From Planctomycetota bacterium (lineage in GTDB: Bacteria; Planctomycetota; Phycisphaerae; Sedimentisphaerales; Anaerohalosphaeraceae): DNA of 64,000 nucleotides. The position numbers and the translations under genes are program-made. The stretch lies in assembly GCA_019456225.1 (NCBI GenBank), contig VRUI01000005.1:1-64000 (forward strand). The letters run 5' to 3'. The notes beneath the pieces were generated by a model. It saw only the letters and a list, made by a program, of their open reading frames with translations. It was not told the DNA's origin and made no database searches. This document shows positions 1 to 9,285 of the stretch, in pieces (the first letter of the stretch is position 1; each line of letters opens with the position of its first letter).

Positions 1-556
1 AATTCAAACCGGTCATGCAATATTGTAATTCCCGCCAGGGCGTCAATCCACAGCCGGCAAAACCATAAGGTCGTCAATACTAAAGGCAATACTCATTGCG
101 GCATCGGTTCGTTTTAACTGTAATTATTATAACACACCGGTTGTCCAATATTGCATCCTTATGTTCGCGTTTCCGGTGCCGGTAATTTTCATCTCCATCA
201 TTATGACAGACAAAACTGATTTGTCGCACAGACCGTCGAATTTGCTTTCGGTTTAGCCGCTTTGCCCTTCTTTCCTACTGCCTTACTGGGAATACTCTCT
301 AAACGGATGAACAAAGAAGACGCGATATCGGACATGACACTATACGAGCAAAATATACCGCTTTTGTGCTACGACCTAAATAAGTATATTAATAAAGTTG
401 ACGCACCATTATTTTTTGCTAGAATAGCTGTTCAATTTTATGGAAGACTGAAGGTCTCCATACGTTCAGACTCATCTGAATTTCAATAACAATCGTCCCG
501 GTTCAAAGTACATCCGGGGATTTAAGGTTTTATATTTAGAAAAGGAAAATAGTAAA
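1..556. other. Gene-free leader region
   Basis: No convincing gene is seen here. The only open frame of any length (about 262-489) has a composition unlike the neighbouring proteins and no ribosome binding site. The last 100 bases are AT-rich and probably carry the promoter and leader of the porin gene that starts at 557; an AAAGGA-type ribosome binding site sits at about 540-546. Confidence 0.5.
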
Positions 557-1915
557 ATGAAGAAGCTAGTTGTTATTAGCTGTACTATGTTTTTCGCATG
601 CCTGCCGATCGCAGCATCGGCAGCGACAAACGAAGAGCTTTCAAGCGAAAACGCCGCACTAAAGCTGCGTCTTGATCGTCTCGAAAGTGAACTGGCCCAG
701 ATCAAAAGTCTGCTCTTAAAAAAGGACACCCCTGCCCCGGTAAAACCGGCAAGCGTACCTGCCATAAGCGACGCGGACCTGGCAAAGATCAGCGAAATGG
801 TCAAAAAGAAAGACGGATCCGGGATAACGATCAAACCCTACGGTTACATCAAGGCCGACGCCTCCTATGACAACTCACGGACAACCCCCGGCAACTATGT
901 AAAGTGGGTCGATTCGGAAACTGGAAATCGTAATGACAATGAATTTAATCTTACCGCAAACCAGACAAGGATCGGCCTGAAGATTAACGGTCCCCAGTCA
1001 GAAGATATGAATGCAAGCGGAATTGTAGAGGTCGATTTCTACGGCGGCAACAGCGGCGGTGCCAGTGAAAACACATCACATATGTTCATGCGTCATGCGT
1101 TCTTGAAACTTCACTGGCCTAAAGAACGCTTCAGCATCATCGCCGGTCAAACTTCGGACGTAATCTCCCCCCTTAACCCATCTACACTGAACTACTCGGT
1201 GGCATGGTGGGCAGGTAATATCGGCTACAGACGTCCGCAGATCCGTCTTACAAAATCGTACACACTCAATGACAATCTCGATCTGAAACTCGAAGGTGCA
1301 CTGGCAAGAAACATCGGAACAAATGGTTCAGGCGCATTTGCAACTGCAGAGTCCGGCCAGGACTCCGGTCAGCCTATGTACCAGGGACGTGCAAGTCTGA
1401 CATTCCCGATGTTTGGCAATAAACCCACAACAGTTGGTTTGTCCGGGCACTGGGGAAAAGAAAAATTTGATAACCGCGCTACTGTAGCCCAGGGTAACAA
1501 ATTTGATACATGGTCGCTTAACATTGATATTAACCAGCCGATCAACAAATGGCTTACCATCAAAAGCGAGCTTTTCAAAGGCGAAAACCTCAATCAATTC
1601 TTCGGCGGTATTGGCCAGGGAATCAACACTACCACTAGCAATGAGATTTCGACCAGGGGCGGATGGGTCGCCGCAAGCATCGGACCGTTCGACAAATGGC
1701 GTTTCAACACCGGTTTCAGCATAGAAGATGCCGACGCCGACGACCTCAATGCCGGAGACAGAAGCGTAAATAGCTCCATCTTCGGCAACATGGTCTACTC
1801 GTTCAACAAAAACACCGAAGTAGGCTTTGAGATCTCACGCTGGAGAACTGATTATAAGGGTCAGTCAGACGCAGACGATTTGAGACTTCAATCGTCTTTT
1901 GTTTACAAGTTCTAA
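557..1915 (+). CDS. Outer-membrane porin, DcaP-like
   Basis: A 452-residue protein with a clear signal peptide (about residues 1-22, ending in an AxA-type site before ATNEE). A short coiled-coil stretch follows (about 25-55, rich in Leu, Glu and Lys), then a proline-rich linker, then a region beginning GITIKPYGYIKADASYD that runs to the C-terminus. That layout, an N-terminal trimerising coiled coil followed by a beta-barrel, is typical of DcaP-like and related planctomycete porins. The last residue is Phe (VYKF), the usual signature for insertion of outer-membrane barrels. A Rho-independent terminator follows 53 bases after the stop, so the gene is probably monocistronic. The substrate cannot be read from the sequence. 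Confidence 0.8.
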   Translation: MKKLVVISCTMFFACLPIAASAATNEELSSENAALKLRLDRLESELAQIKSLLLKKDTPAPVKPASVPAISDADLAKISEMVKKKDGSGITIKPYGYIKADASYDNSRTTPGNYVKWVDSETGNRNDNEFNLTANQTRIGLKINGPQSEDMNASGIVEVDFYGGNSGGASENTSHMFMRHAFLKLHWPKERFSIIAGQTSDVISPLNPSTLNYSVAWWAGNIGYRRPQIRLTKSYTLNDNLDLKLEGALARNIGTNGSGAFATAESGQDSGQPMYQGRASLTFPMFGNKPTTVGLSGHWGKEKFDNRATVAQGNKFDTWSLNIDINQPINKWLTIKSELFKGENLNQFFGGIGQGINTTTSNEISTRGGWVAASIGPFDKWRFNTGFSIEDADADDLNAGDRSVNSSIFGNMVYSFNKNTEVGFEISRWRTDYKGQSDADDLRLQSSFVYKF

Positions 1916-1967
1916 TTCCACCAAAAATGAACTCGTTCTTTACAAACGGGTAAATATTGATTATATT

Positions 1968-2005
1968 GGTTCCGGTTGGCAAAAGTCACCCGGAACCTTT
2001 TTTTT
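1968..2005 (+). terminator. Rho-independent terminator of the porin gene
   Basis: A perfect 8-bp stem (GGTTCCGG at 1968-1975 with CCGGAACC at 1990-1997) is followed by eight T residues. Confidence 0.85.
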
Positions 2006-2009
2006 AAAC

Positions 2010-2112
2010 AGAAGCCCGAAGCGCAAGCGCAGGGATAAAGGTAGGATGGGCTGTGCCCATGCTGAATAAAATAGCATCGCCGAAGAGCCTGCCCTGAGCG
2101 CAGTCGAATGGG
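2010..2112. repeat. Dispersed intergenic motifs
   Basis: This short spacer contains three motifs that recur elsewhere in the window. One is CCCGAAGCGCAAGCGCAGGG, seen again inverted at about 23531-23551 and in a diverged form at 36332. The second is an AAAATAGCATCGCCGAAG motif, also at about 6714 and 7715. The third is a CCTGCCCTGAGC block, also at about 7823. They resemble REP-like or otherwise propagated intergenic elements rather than regulatory sites of valS. Confidence 0.5.
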
Positions 2113-2163
2113 CGAGTCCTTAATTATACATTAGACAATAATCATTAGACATTTGGATTTATC

Positions 2164-5124
2164 ATGACAGAGCAGCTTTCTACGGTTTATGAACCCGTAT
2201 CGATCGAAGCGACCGCTATCGAGATATGGAAAAAGGGCAACTATTTTCACGCCGAAGCTGGAGCAGAGACATCCGAAAACAGCTACACAATAGTCATCCC
2301 CCCGCCGAACGTAACCGCCGCCCTGCACCTCGGCCACGCTCTCAACAACACCCTACAGGACATCCTCATCCGCTTCAAACGAATGCAGGGCCTAAACACC
2401 CTATGGATGCCGGGCACCGACCATGCAGGAATCGCCACGCAGACAATTGTTGATAAAAGTCTTCGCAGCGAAGGAAAACCTTCTCTGGTCGATTACAGAA
2501 AAATCGAAGAAGAAGGCGGAAATGGACGGCAGGAATTTATCCGGCACGTTCAGAACTGGAAAGATGAGTTCGAGACCAGGATCATTGGTCAGCTAAAGAG
2601 CATGGGCTGTTCATGTGACTGGGAGAGAACCCGCTTTACTATGGACGATATGTGCGCAAAAGCTGTACGCGCAAATTTCTTCAAACTCTTCTCAGACGGT
2701 CTTATCTATAGAGGCAAACGACTTGTAAACTGGGACCCGGCGACACAAACCGTTCTAGCCGACGACGAAGTCGAACATGTAAATGTTCGCGGTTTCTTCT
2801 GGTACCTCCAGTACCCGCTCGTCGAACCAGTCGAAATAGACGGCAAAACCATTGACACTATAACAGTCGCCACAACCCGACCCGAAACAATGCTCGGCGA
2901 TACCGCGATAGCAATGAACCCATCCGACCCAAGAGCCGCCGCACTTGTAGGCAAACAAGTCAGACTCCCTATAGTCGGCAGGCTAATACCTATCATAGCC
3001 GACGAACACGTAGTCCTTCCAAACCCCGAAAGCGACGACGAAAAAGCAAAATTCTCAACCGGATTTTTGAAAGTAACCCCCGCCCACGACCCCGACGACT
3101 ACGCAATCGGCCAAAGACACGACCTCGACATAATTAACGTAATGGCCCCGGACGGATCGATCAGCGACAAGTACGGCTGGGAAGATTCAGCAGAGCCCGA
3201 AGCACAGGCTTTACTCTCAATGGACCGCTTCGAGGCGAGAGAGGCCATCGTCGAATGGTTCCGCATTGAAAAACTCCTCGAAGAAATCCGCGATTATGAA
3301 CACGAAGTAGGCCACAGCTACAGAAGCCACGTACCAATAGAACCATACCTCTCCGATCAGTGGTATGTCGCCGTCAAAAAAGAAATCCCCCACCTAGCCG
3401 ATAAATTCGGCGAAGGAATGATAGAAGGAACAGACGTCCCGGCAAACTCACTAGCTGGAATCGCCCTCAAACCCCTAAACGAAGGCAAACTAAAATTCAC
3501 CCCCGAGCGATATGCAGCAACATACAAAAACTGGCTCGAAAACCTGAGAGACTGGCCAATAAGCCGCCAGCTATGGTGGGGCCACCAGATACCAATCTGG
3601 AGTTCAACAACCGAAATCAAAGCCGATGAGATTGACGGCATCGAAGTCCAGCAAAAAATCGACGAAGAAGACCAGACCGTTTATTACGTCTGCGTCTCGC
3701 CCGACAATATCGAAGCCGAAAAAACACTCGAAGCAAAAGGCTTCACCCGTGACGAAGACGTACTCGACACATGGTTCTCATCGGCTCTGTGGCCGTTCAG
3801 CACACTCGGCTGGCCGGATGACGTCCCCGAGATGAAAAGCTTTTACCCAGGCGATGTACTCTGCACCGCCCGCGAGATCATCACGCTTTGGGTCTCTCGA
3901 ATGGTAATGATGGGCCAGTACTGCGTCGGCGACATCCCGTTCAAAGACGTCTACATCCACGCAATGATCCAGGACGGCAAGGGCCGCAAAATGTCCAAGT
4001 CCCTCGGCAACGGAATCGACCCCCTCGTCGCCATCGACTCCCACGGAGCAGACGCAATGCGGTTCACCCTCGCCAACATGACCACAGACACCCAGGACGT
4101 CCGCATGCCCGTCGCCCCGATGGAACTTCCCGACGGCAGAACAGTAAACACCTCGCCAAAATTCGACGTAGGCAGAAACTTCTGCAACAAGCTATGGAAC
4201 GCCTCACGATTCGCAATGATGAACCTGGAAGGCATAGAGCCCGACAAATTCGACGCGTCCAAAATGACCGTCGCCGACAAGTGGATCCTTTCACGCCTGT
4301 CAGGCACCATCAAAGAGACAACCGCCCTCCTGGGCGAGTTCAAGTTCAACGAACCGCTAAATGCCGTCTACAAATTCTTCTGGAATGACCTGTGCGACTG
4401 GTACCTCGAGTGGGCAAAACCAAGAATGCAGAACGACCAGCAAAAACCGATAGCACAGAACATACTCGCATACGTACTAGACCAGACCCTCCGCCTGCTC
4501 CACCCGTTCATACCGTTCATCACAGAGGGAATGTTCCAAAAGCTAAACGAGATCGCACCGGTACGAAAGCTCAAAGGCATAGCAGACGCCGGTCAGTCCG
4601 AAGCGATAATAGTAGCCAAATGGCCCACCGCCCTTGAAGACTACATCTGCGAAAAAACCGAAGCTGACATCGCCGTCATCCAAAACGCGATCAAATCGAT
4701 ACGCGAGGTAAGAAGCCAGTACAACATCCCGCCAAAGATCCGCCTGAAAGCTTCGGCAAAAGCGCCCGCCGCGACATCCGAAATACTAAACACAAACAGC
4801 GACCTTATTTGCCGGCTCGCCGGCCTCGAAGACTTCACTTCCGGCGATCAAATGGAAAAACCATCCAAGGCGGCGTCGGCGATAATCGACGAAATACAAA
4901 TCTTCGTACACGACGTAATCGACCCCGAAGCAGAACGCAAACGCCTCGAAAAACAAAAAGAGCAGATCGTTAAGGGACTACGCGGCACCGAAGGCAAGCT
5001 AAACAACGAAAACTTCATAAGCCGCGCAAAACCCGAAGTAGTAGAACAAGCCAGAATAAAACTAAAAGAGTTCCAGGACCAGCTAACAGCAATAGAAAAA
5101 CACATAGCCGAAATAGAAGACTAA
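2164..5124 (+). CDS. valS: Valine--tRNA ligase
   Basis: Class I aminoacyl-tRNA synthetase that charges tRNA-Val with valine and edits threonine. The 986-residue protein has the HIGH-type signature as HLGH at residues 55-58 after PPPNVTAAL, and KMSKS at about 609-613 within the run GRKMSKSLGNGIDP. The editing domain lies between the two halves of the Rossmann fold. The C-terminus is a charged coiled-coil arm (about 920-986), characteristic of bacterial ValRS and used for tRNA binding. At 986 residues it is slightly long for the family but shows no insertion that breaks a motif. The ATG at 2164 begins the conserved N-terminus; upstream spacing to the porin terminator suggests its own promoter. 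Confidence 0.97.
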   Translation: MTEQLSTVYEPVSIEATAIEIWKKGNYFHAEAGAETSENSYTIVIPPPNVTAALHLGHALNNTLQDILIRFKRMQGLNTLWMPGTDHAGIATQTIVDKSLRSEGKPSLVDYRKIEEEGGNGRQEFIRHVQNWKDEFETRIIGQLKSMGCSCDWERTRFTMDDMCAKAVRANFFKLFSDGLIYRGKRLVNWDPATQTVLADDEVEHVNVRGFFWYLQYPLVEPVEIDGKTIDTITVATTRPETMLGDTAIAMNPSDPRAAALVGKQVRLPIVGRLIPIIADEHVVLPNPESDDEKAKFSTGFLKVTPAHDPDDYAIGQRHDLDIINVMAPDGSISDKYGWEDSAEPEAQALLSMDRFEAREAIVEWFRIEKLLEEIRDYEHEVGHSYRSHVPIEPYLSDQWYVAVKKEIPHLADKFGEGMIEGTDVPANSLAGIALKPLNEGKLKFTPERYAATYKNWLENLRDWPISRQLWWGHQIPIWSSTTEIKADEIDGIEVQQKIDEEDQTVYYVCVSPDNIEAEKTLEAKGFTRDEDVLDTWFSSALWPFSTLGWPDDVPEMKSFYPGDVLCTAREIITLWVSRMVMMGQYCVGDIPFKDVYIHAMIQDGKGRKMSKSLGNGIDPLVAIDSHGADAMRFTLANMTTDTQDVRMPVAPMELPDGRTVNTSPKFDVGRNFCNKLWNASRFAMMNLEGIEPDKFDASKMTVADKWILSRLSGTIKETTALLGEFKFNEPLNAVYKFFWNDLCDWYLEWAKPRMQNDQQKPIAQNILAYVLDQTLRLLHPFIPFITEGMFQKLNEIAPVRKLKGIADAGQSEAIIVAKWPTALEDYICEKTEADIAVIQNAIKSIREVRSQYNIPPKIRLKASAKAPAATSEILNTNSDLICRLAGLEDFTSGDQMEKPSKAASAIIDEIQIFVHDVIDPEAERKRLEKQKEQIVKGLRGTEGKLNNENFISRAKPEVVEQARIKLKEFQDQLTAIEKHIAEIED

Positions 5125-5239
5125 CCGTTTAATAATTCAAACGGCCCCTAAAAGCGAGGGAGCGCAAGCTCCCCGATAAAACGCCAGGAATACATAACAA
5201 ACGCCGGCAAAACACCGGATACGACTGAAAGGCCATGTA

Positions 5240-5632
5240 ATGGAAGTTCAGGTAGAAATATCAAAAATAATAATAAACGAAACAGTTGCTCAGCAGGTCA
5301 TCGTCCTCAAAGAGACCGAAGGCCAGAGGCGGTTTTTCCCTATGGTCATCGGGATGCCCGAGATACTCGCCATCGACCGCCGCCTGAAAGGAAAAACATA
5401 CCCAAGACCGCTAACCCACGACCTCCTGGCAAACCTGATACAAGAGATGGACGGGATCCTGACAAAAGTCGTAATAACAGACCTCAACGACCACACATTC
5501 TACGCAAACCTGGTAATAAACCAAAACGGAAAAAGCATAATAGTAGACTGCCGCCCTTCAGACGCGATGGCACTGGGAGTAGGCCTGAAAGTACCATTCT
5601 ACGTAGAAGAACAGGTATTCGAAAAACTGTAA
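5240..5632 (+). CDS. Bifunctional nuclease family protein (DUF151)
   Basis: A 130-residue single-domain protein of the BFN/DUF151 family. The family hallmarks are present: a central block with the phrase FPMVIGMPEILAID, a helix with HDLLANLIQEM, and the C-terminal CRPSDAMALG motif that forms the presumed active site. Plant and bacterial homologues have been reported to cut DNA and RNA, but the physiological role in bacteria is unsettled. It follows valS by 115 bases on the same strand and may be co-transcribed. A start at the ATG at 5240 is supported because the fold begins immediately after it. Confidence 0.85.
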   Translation: MEVQVEISKIIINETVAQQVIVLKETEGQRRFFPMVIGMPEILAIDRRLKGKTYPRPLTHDLLANLIQEMDGILTKVVITDLNDHTFYANLVINQNGKSIIVDCRPSDAMALGVGLKVPFYVEEQVFEKL

Positions 5633-5696
5633 CTTTTATTTTCAATGTACCTGTTTTGCTGCAAAACACCAGAAACAGCGGCGGCGTAAACGTCTA

Positions 5697-6164
5697 TTAT
5701 TTATTTGCGGTGTATTTTGTTTCTCTTTCTTGACGTCTTTGGTTTGTTCCATAAATGAAGGCAGAAACAAGTCCGGTTAAACCGGTAGAACCAAGAACCG
5801 TCCCGGAGATTGGATGACCAGTGTAAATAACTGCTCCGCCTATTATAATTGCTGCAAGTCCGATTATTAGAGCAGAGATAATACCCAACAAACTGTTTCT
5901 GGAATCCGTCTTTATCACTTTCTTTTCTAATTCCCGCCTATGTTGGCTTTGATTTTCAGCCATTACCATAATGCGTTCCGCGCCATTCGGGATAATATCA
6001 TTATAATGAGCTAAGGTTTCAGGGGGAGGCAATGGGCCGGAAAAAGACGATGCAACAACGCCTACAACTTCTTGAGCTAATTCGTTCTTACCTTGCTGAC
6101 GCAATGAATTTTCGTCGGCTGGAGGTATTTGGGGGTGGGGATGTTTACGCTTTTTCTGTGCCAT
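5697..6164 (-). CDS. DUF2335 family membrane protein
   Basis: A 155-residue protein with a basic, proline-rich N-terminus. A conserved soluble block follows (SGPLPPPETLAHYNDI, then GAERIMVMAENQSQHR at about 65-85), then two closely spaced transmembrane helices (about 95-140) and a charged C-terminal tail. This is the DUF2335 layout. The family is common on prophages and mobile elements; no biochemical function is established. It overlaps the preceding gene (6145-6360) by 20 bases, so the two are translated from one message and probably act together. The shared promoter is at 6402-6430. Confidence 0.8.
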   Translation of the reverse strand: MAQKKRKHPHPQIPPADENSLRQQGKNELAQEVVGVVASSFSGPLPPPETLAHYNDIIPNGAERIMVMAENQSQHRRELEKKVIKTDSRNSLLGIISALIIGLAAIIIGGAVIYTGHPISGTVLGSTGLTGLVSAFIYGTNQRRQERETKYTANK

Positions 6165-6360
6165 GTTCTTCGCTAAACCGCCTTAATGCGTCATCTATAT
6201 CCATTCCTACTATGGCCCAATCAGACTTCAAAGCGAGCAAATCAGCCAAATTTGGTGTACGCGAACGATTGTACTCGCTTACGAGAGTACCGCCCAAGTC
6301 CATAGCCGAAGCCATGCCACCAAGAAAATTTGGCCTTGCATATAAAAAATCTGTTCCCAT
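6145..6360 (-). CDS. Small partner of the DUF2335 protein
   Basis: A 71-residue soluble protein that opens with MGTDFLYARPNFLGG and contains a TPNLADLLALKSDW segment. Similar small proteins with this opening are familiar next to DUF2335 genes, in the same order, on phage-like and plasmid loci; that association is recalled knowledge and could not be checked here. An AAAGGGA ribosome binding site precedes the ATG at 6360, and a strong promoter lies about 40 bases upstream. The gene's end overlaps the DUF2335 start. Function unknown. Confidence 0.7.
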   Translation of the reverse strand: MGTDFLYARPNFLGGMASAMDLGGTLVSEYNRSRTPNLADLLALKSDWAIVGMDIDDALRRFSEEHGTEKA

Positions 6361-6401
6361 GAGAAATCCCTTTATTTTGTCTTATACAATATCACAAAGG
6401 T

Positions 6402-6430
6402 ATTATACAAACAATTTTCGGTGTTTGCAA
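6402..6430 (-). promoter_or_regulatory. Sigma-70-type promoter for the DUF2335 pair
   Basis: On the minus strand, TTGCAA (6425-6430) and a perfect TATAAT (6402-6407) are separated by 17 bases. Transcription would start near 6395, about 35 bases before the ATG at 6360. Confidence 0.65.
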
Positions 6431-6767
6431 GTCATAACTTTAACAAAAGCCGAGACTTACATCTTATTCGTCGAAATCCTGACTTGCAGGTTTACACAAT
6501 TTATACAGACTAAGTCCATCATTAGCGACCATTTTTTTTAGAAATGACAAAAAAAGTGAAAAAACACACGTTTTTTTGCCTGGCCGCTTTCAGTTCCAGA
6601 GGCTGAAGAAAACAAAGGGCTACGGTACTTTTTTCTAGGGAATCGCTGTTTTTGATGGCATAAACAGTCCGATTGGATGGGTGAAAATGCTTTTCTTTTA
6701 CCCATGCTGATAAAAATAGCATCGCCGAAGGCGAAACCAAAATTCGTCATTCGTAATTCGTAATTTT
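6431..6767. other. Gene-free spacer
   Basis: No credible gene is seen. Short open frames on both strands lack ribosome binding sites and family features. The right end holds an AATTCGT-type heptanucleotide repeat (about 6743-6765) and a copy of the AAAATAGCATCGCCGAAG motif. Confidence 0.5.
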
Positions 6768-6791
6768 CAAACTGGCCAACCGGTCAGTTTG
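6768..6791. repeat. 24-bp palindromic element, copy 1
   Basis: CAAACTGGCC and GGTCAGTTTG arms form an imperfect palindrome that overlaps the stop codon of the CPBP gene. The reverse complement of the same 24 bases occurs at 28643-28666, and a diverged version (ACCGAC..GTCGGT core) lies near 10163-10189. Each copy is at a gene end, so it may work as a weak transcription terminator or mRNA 3' end. Confidence 0.6.
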
Positions 6792-7632
6792 CCCCCAGCA
6801 GAACTCCTGCAATACTAACAGAATTGAAAATCACATGAATGCAGATAGACCGCAATATCGACCCGCTCTTTTCGTAAGCATAACCCATACAAACCGAAAG
6901 CGCCATCAGCGGCAGCCAGTGCTGCCAGATACCGTGCATCACGACAAAAACCATCGAAGTAAGAACTATCGCAAGCCACGGGCTCTGCAGGTGGGTGCGA
7001 AGTGCTGTCTGGATCAATCCCCGAAACAGAAGTTCCTCAAACACCGGAACAACAAGCGCCGCAGAAAATATCACGACAATTTGAAAGCCGACATGGATTT
7101 GCGTCAGCAGTTCAAGGCTCTCGTGTTTGGCAAGCTCAAAATCGGCACTAATAAAGATTTTGCCTAATCCAATAACAATCAACATAGAAACCGCGATAAT
7201 CGGAATCGCCGCGACATAGTTAACCGCGCCCCACCCGATATCCTTGCCCAAAGTCCTGAAATTCAGACCAAACCCGTCAAATCTGCCATGAAAATTCATA
7301 AACGCGATAACCAGAATACTGAAGATCATCCCAAGCTCGACAGCAAGCATTGCTATAGACATCGCCAGTTGACCCTGAACAGACAAAGGCTCTTCAAAAC
7401 GCAACCGTATCAGGGATCCGGACAGCATAATAAGGATAATCCAGATAAAAAGCTGCATCAAAGGCGTATGCAAACGCATCTTATTAACCCGCGCAGGCGA
7501 AAACTCCACCAATGAAAAACCCTTATTACGGATCAGCCAGTATATAAGTATCCCAACCCCGACAACAATAGTAATTGTCGAAAGAAACTCAAACACCGTC
7601 GCCGAACCAAGAATATGAAAAATATTTCCCAT
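6784..7632 (-). CDS. CPBP family intramembrane metalloprotease
   Basis: A 282-residue polytopic membrane protein with about seven or eight predicted helices. It carries the CPBP (Abi/Rce1-like) signature: motif 1 EELLFRG in the helix that opens the domain, a His-containing helix (VFVVMHGIWQHWLP), and a final conserved helix with HVIFNS. In this family the EE pair and the following Arg and His residues form the glutamate-type protease active site. Known members process prenylated or small secreted peptides or give bacteriocin self-immunity; the substrate here is unknown. Monocistronic, running opposite to its neighbours. Confidence 0.85.
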   Translation of the reverse strand: MGNIFHILGSATVFEFLSTITIVVGVGILIYWLIRNKGFSLVEFSPARVNKMRLHTPLMQLFIWIILIMLSGSLIRLRFEEPLSVQGQLAMSIAMLAVELGMIFSILVIAFMNFHGRFDGFGLNFRTLGKDIGWGAVNYVAAIPIIAVSMLIVIGLGKIFISADFELAKHESLELLTQIHVGFQIVVIFSAALVVPVFEELLFRGLIQTALRTHLQSPWLAIVLTSMVFVVMHGIWQHWLPLMALSVCMGYAYEKSGSILRSICIHVIFNSVSIAGVLLGAN

Positions 7633-7994
7633 AAAAAAACCTTATATCTTTGTTACATTTTAGCCAAGTGCTCCAAACATTTTGTCATTCCCGCGAATGC
7701 GGGAATCCACAGTAAAATAGCATCCGCCGAAGGCGGTTTCATGTTTTTCAGCACATAGCTAAAATATTACATATCTTTTAAAAAATCTTTTCTCTTATCT
7801 CTCTCTTTTTCTCATTATCCGGAGCCTGCCCTGAGCTTGCCGAAGGGTGGCAAAATAACCGCAGATTAAAAGCATATACCCACAAATTACAAATAAACCC
7901 AAATTGCCAGTTTAATCTTGCCAACAATACAATTTTGTATTAGATTATAAGCAGTAATGCAAGCAAAAAACCATTTGTTCCACGGAAGGCAATT
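7633..7994. other. Intergenic region with REP-like palindrome
   Basis: A 361-bp spacer between the divergent CPBP gene and murA. It contains an 8-bp-arm palindrome, ATTCCCGC-GAAT-GCGGGAAT (7687-7706), a short AAAATAGCATCCGCCGAAG motif next to it, and a CCTGCCCTGAGC block near 7823, all of which recur in other intergenic regions. The AT-rich stretch at about 7895-7945 probably holds the murA promoter. Confidence 0.5.
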
Positions 7995-9263
7995 ATGGAC
8001 ATTTTCAAAATCGAAGGCCCCGTCAAACTCTCGGGCGATATTCGCATTAACGGCTCAAAAAACGCCGCCCTGCCGATCATGGCAGCTACGATCCTCGCCC
8101 CGGGAAAATCGACAATTCTCGACGTCCCGGACCTGGCAGACATTAACGTACTCAAAACTCTCCTCACCTCACTAGGCGCAACCGTCGAAACACGCCAAAA
8201 AGGCGAGGTAGAAATCGACACATCAGTAATAGACAATCCGGTAGGCGAATACGACATCGTCCGCAAAATGAGAGCCAGCATCTGCATACTTGGCCCCCTG
8301 CTAGCCCGCTGCGGTCGTGCAGAAGTCTCAATGCCAGGCGGATGCGCAATAGGAGACCGACCCGTAGACATCCATCTGCGAGGTCTCCGCGAACTAGGCG
8401 CAGAAATCTGCCTCAAAAACGGTAACATAGTCGCCACCGCACCCAAAGGCCTTATCGGCAAACAGATCTTCCTCGGCGGGCCCTTCGGATCAACGGTTCT
8501 GGGAACAGCAAACATTCTGATGGCCGCCACCCTCGCCAAAGGAACCACAGTAATAGAATCGGCTGCATGCGAACCGGAGATCGGCGACCTTGCCGGAATA
8601 CTAAACGCAATGGGAGCAAAGATAACAGGTATGGGTTCGCCGAGACTGACAATAGAGGGCGTCAAATCCCTGAGCCCCGTCAAATACAGGGTCATCGGAG
8701 ACCGAATAGAAGCAGGAACATTCATGGTAGCCGCCGCCATCACAAAAGGCAACCTCCGCCTCCACAACTGCAACCTCGACCACATGCTCGCGATAGTCGA
8801 CCGCCTCGAACACATCGGCGTAACCATCGACACGGCAGACGACGGATGCGTAGTAACAAGAACCGGCTCAATAAAAGCAGCAGACATAACAACCCAGACA
8901 TACCCGGGCTTTCCAACCGACCTGCAGGCTCAGCTAATGGCACTCCTCGCCCACGCCGACGGAAACTCGATCGTAACAGAAAAGATTTTCCCCGACAGAT
9001 TCATGCACGTCGCGGAGATGAACAGAATGGCGGCAAACATCAGAAAAGAGGGAGCAAGCGCAATAATCGCAGGAGTAAAAAACCTCGTAGCCGCACCGAT
9101 CATGGCCTCGGACCTAAGGGCCTCGGCAGCCCTGGTACTAGCCGCCATGGCCGCCCACGGAACAACAATCATTAACAGAGTCTACCACATAGACAGAGGA
9201 TACGAAAAGATAGAGAAAAAACTAAACGCAGCAGGAGCAAAAATAACAAGAGAATCAGTATAG
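7995..9263 (+). CDS. murA: UDP-N-acetylglucosamine 1-carboxyvinyltransferase
   Basis: Catalyses the first committed step of peptidoglycan synthesis, transfer of enolpyruvate from PEP to UDP-GlcNAc, in the cytoplasm. The 422 residues match the usual length. The SKNAALP motif contains Lys22 and Asn23, and the catalytic loop GGCAIGDRPVD has the Cys at residue 117. That Cys is the fosfomycin target, and since it is not replaced by Asp the enzyme is predicted to be fosfomycin-sensitive. The C-terminal IDRGYEKIEKKL block is present. Its presence suggests the organism makes peptidoglycan. It is transcribed alone. Confidence 0.97.
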   Translation: MDIFKIEGPVKLSGDIRINGSKNAALPIMAATILAPGKSTILDVPDLADINVLKTLLTSLGATVETRQKGEVEIDTSVIDNPVGEYDIVRKMRASICILGPLLARCGRAEVSMPGGCAIGDRPVDIHLRGLRELGAEICLKNGNIVATAPKGLIGKQIFLGGPFGSTVLGTANILMAATLAKGTTVIESAACEPEIGDLAGILNAMGAKITGMGSPRLTIEGVKSLSPVKYRVIGDRIEAGTFMVAAAITKGNLRLHNCNLDHMLAIVDRLEHIGVTIDTADDGCVVTRTGSIKAADITTQTYPGFPTDLQAQLMALLAHADGNSIVTEKIFPDRFMHVAEMNRMAANIRKEGASAIIAGVKNLVAAPIMASDLRASAALVLAAMAAHGTTIINRVYHIDRGYEKIEKKLNAAGAKITRESV

Positions 9264-9285
9264 AAGCTAATTGCTAATCGCTAAT

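Noticed and set aside
3888-4388. A 166-codon frame inside valS
   Set aside because: Arg/Pro-rich shadow frame of the synthetase without independent start signals.
7940-8887. A 315-codon open frame antisense to murA
   Set aside because: The murA reading has all catalytic motifs; the antisense frame only reflects codon bias.
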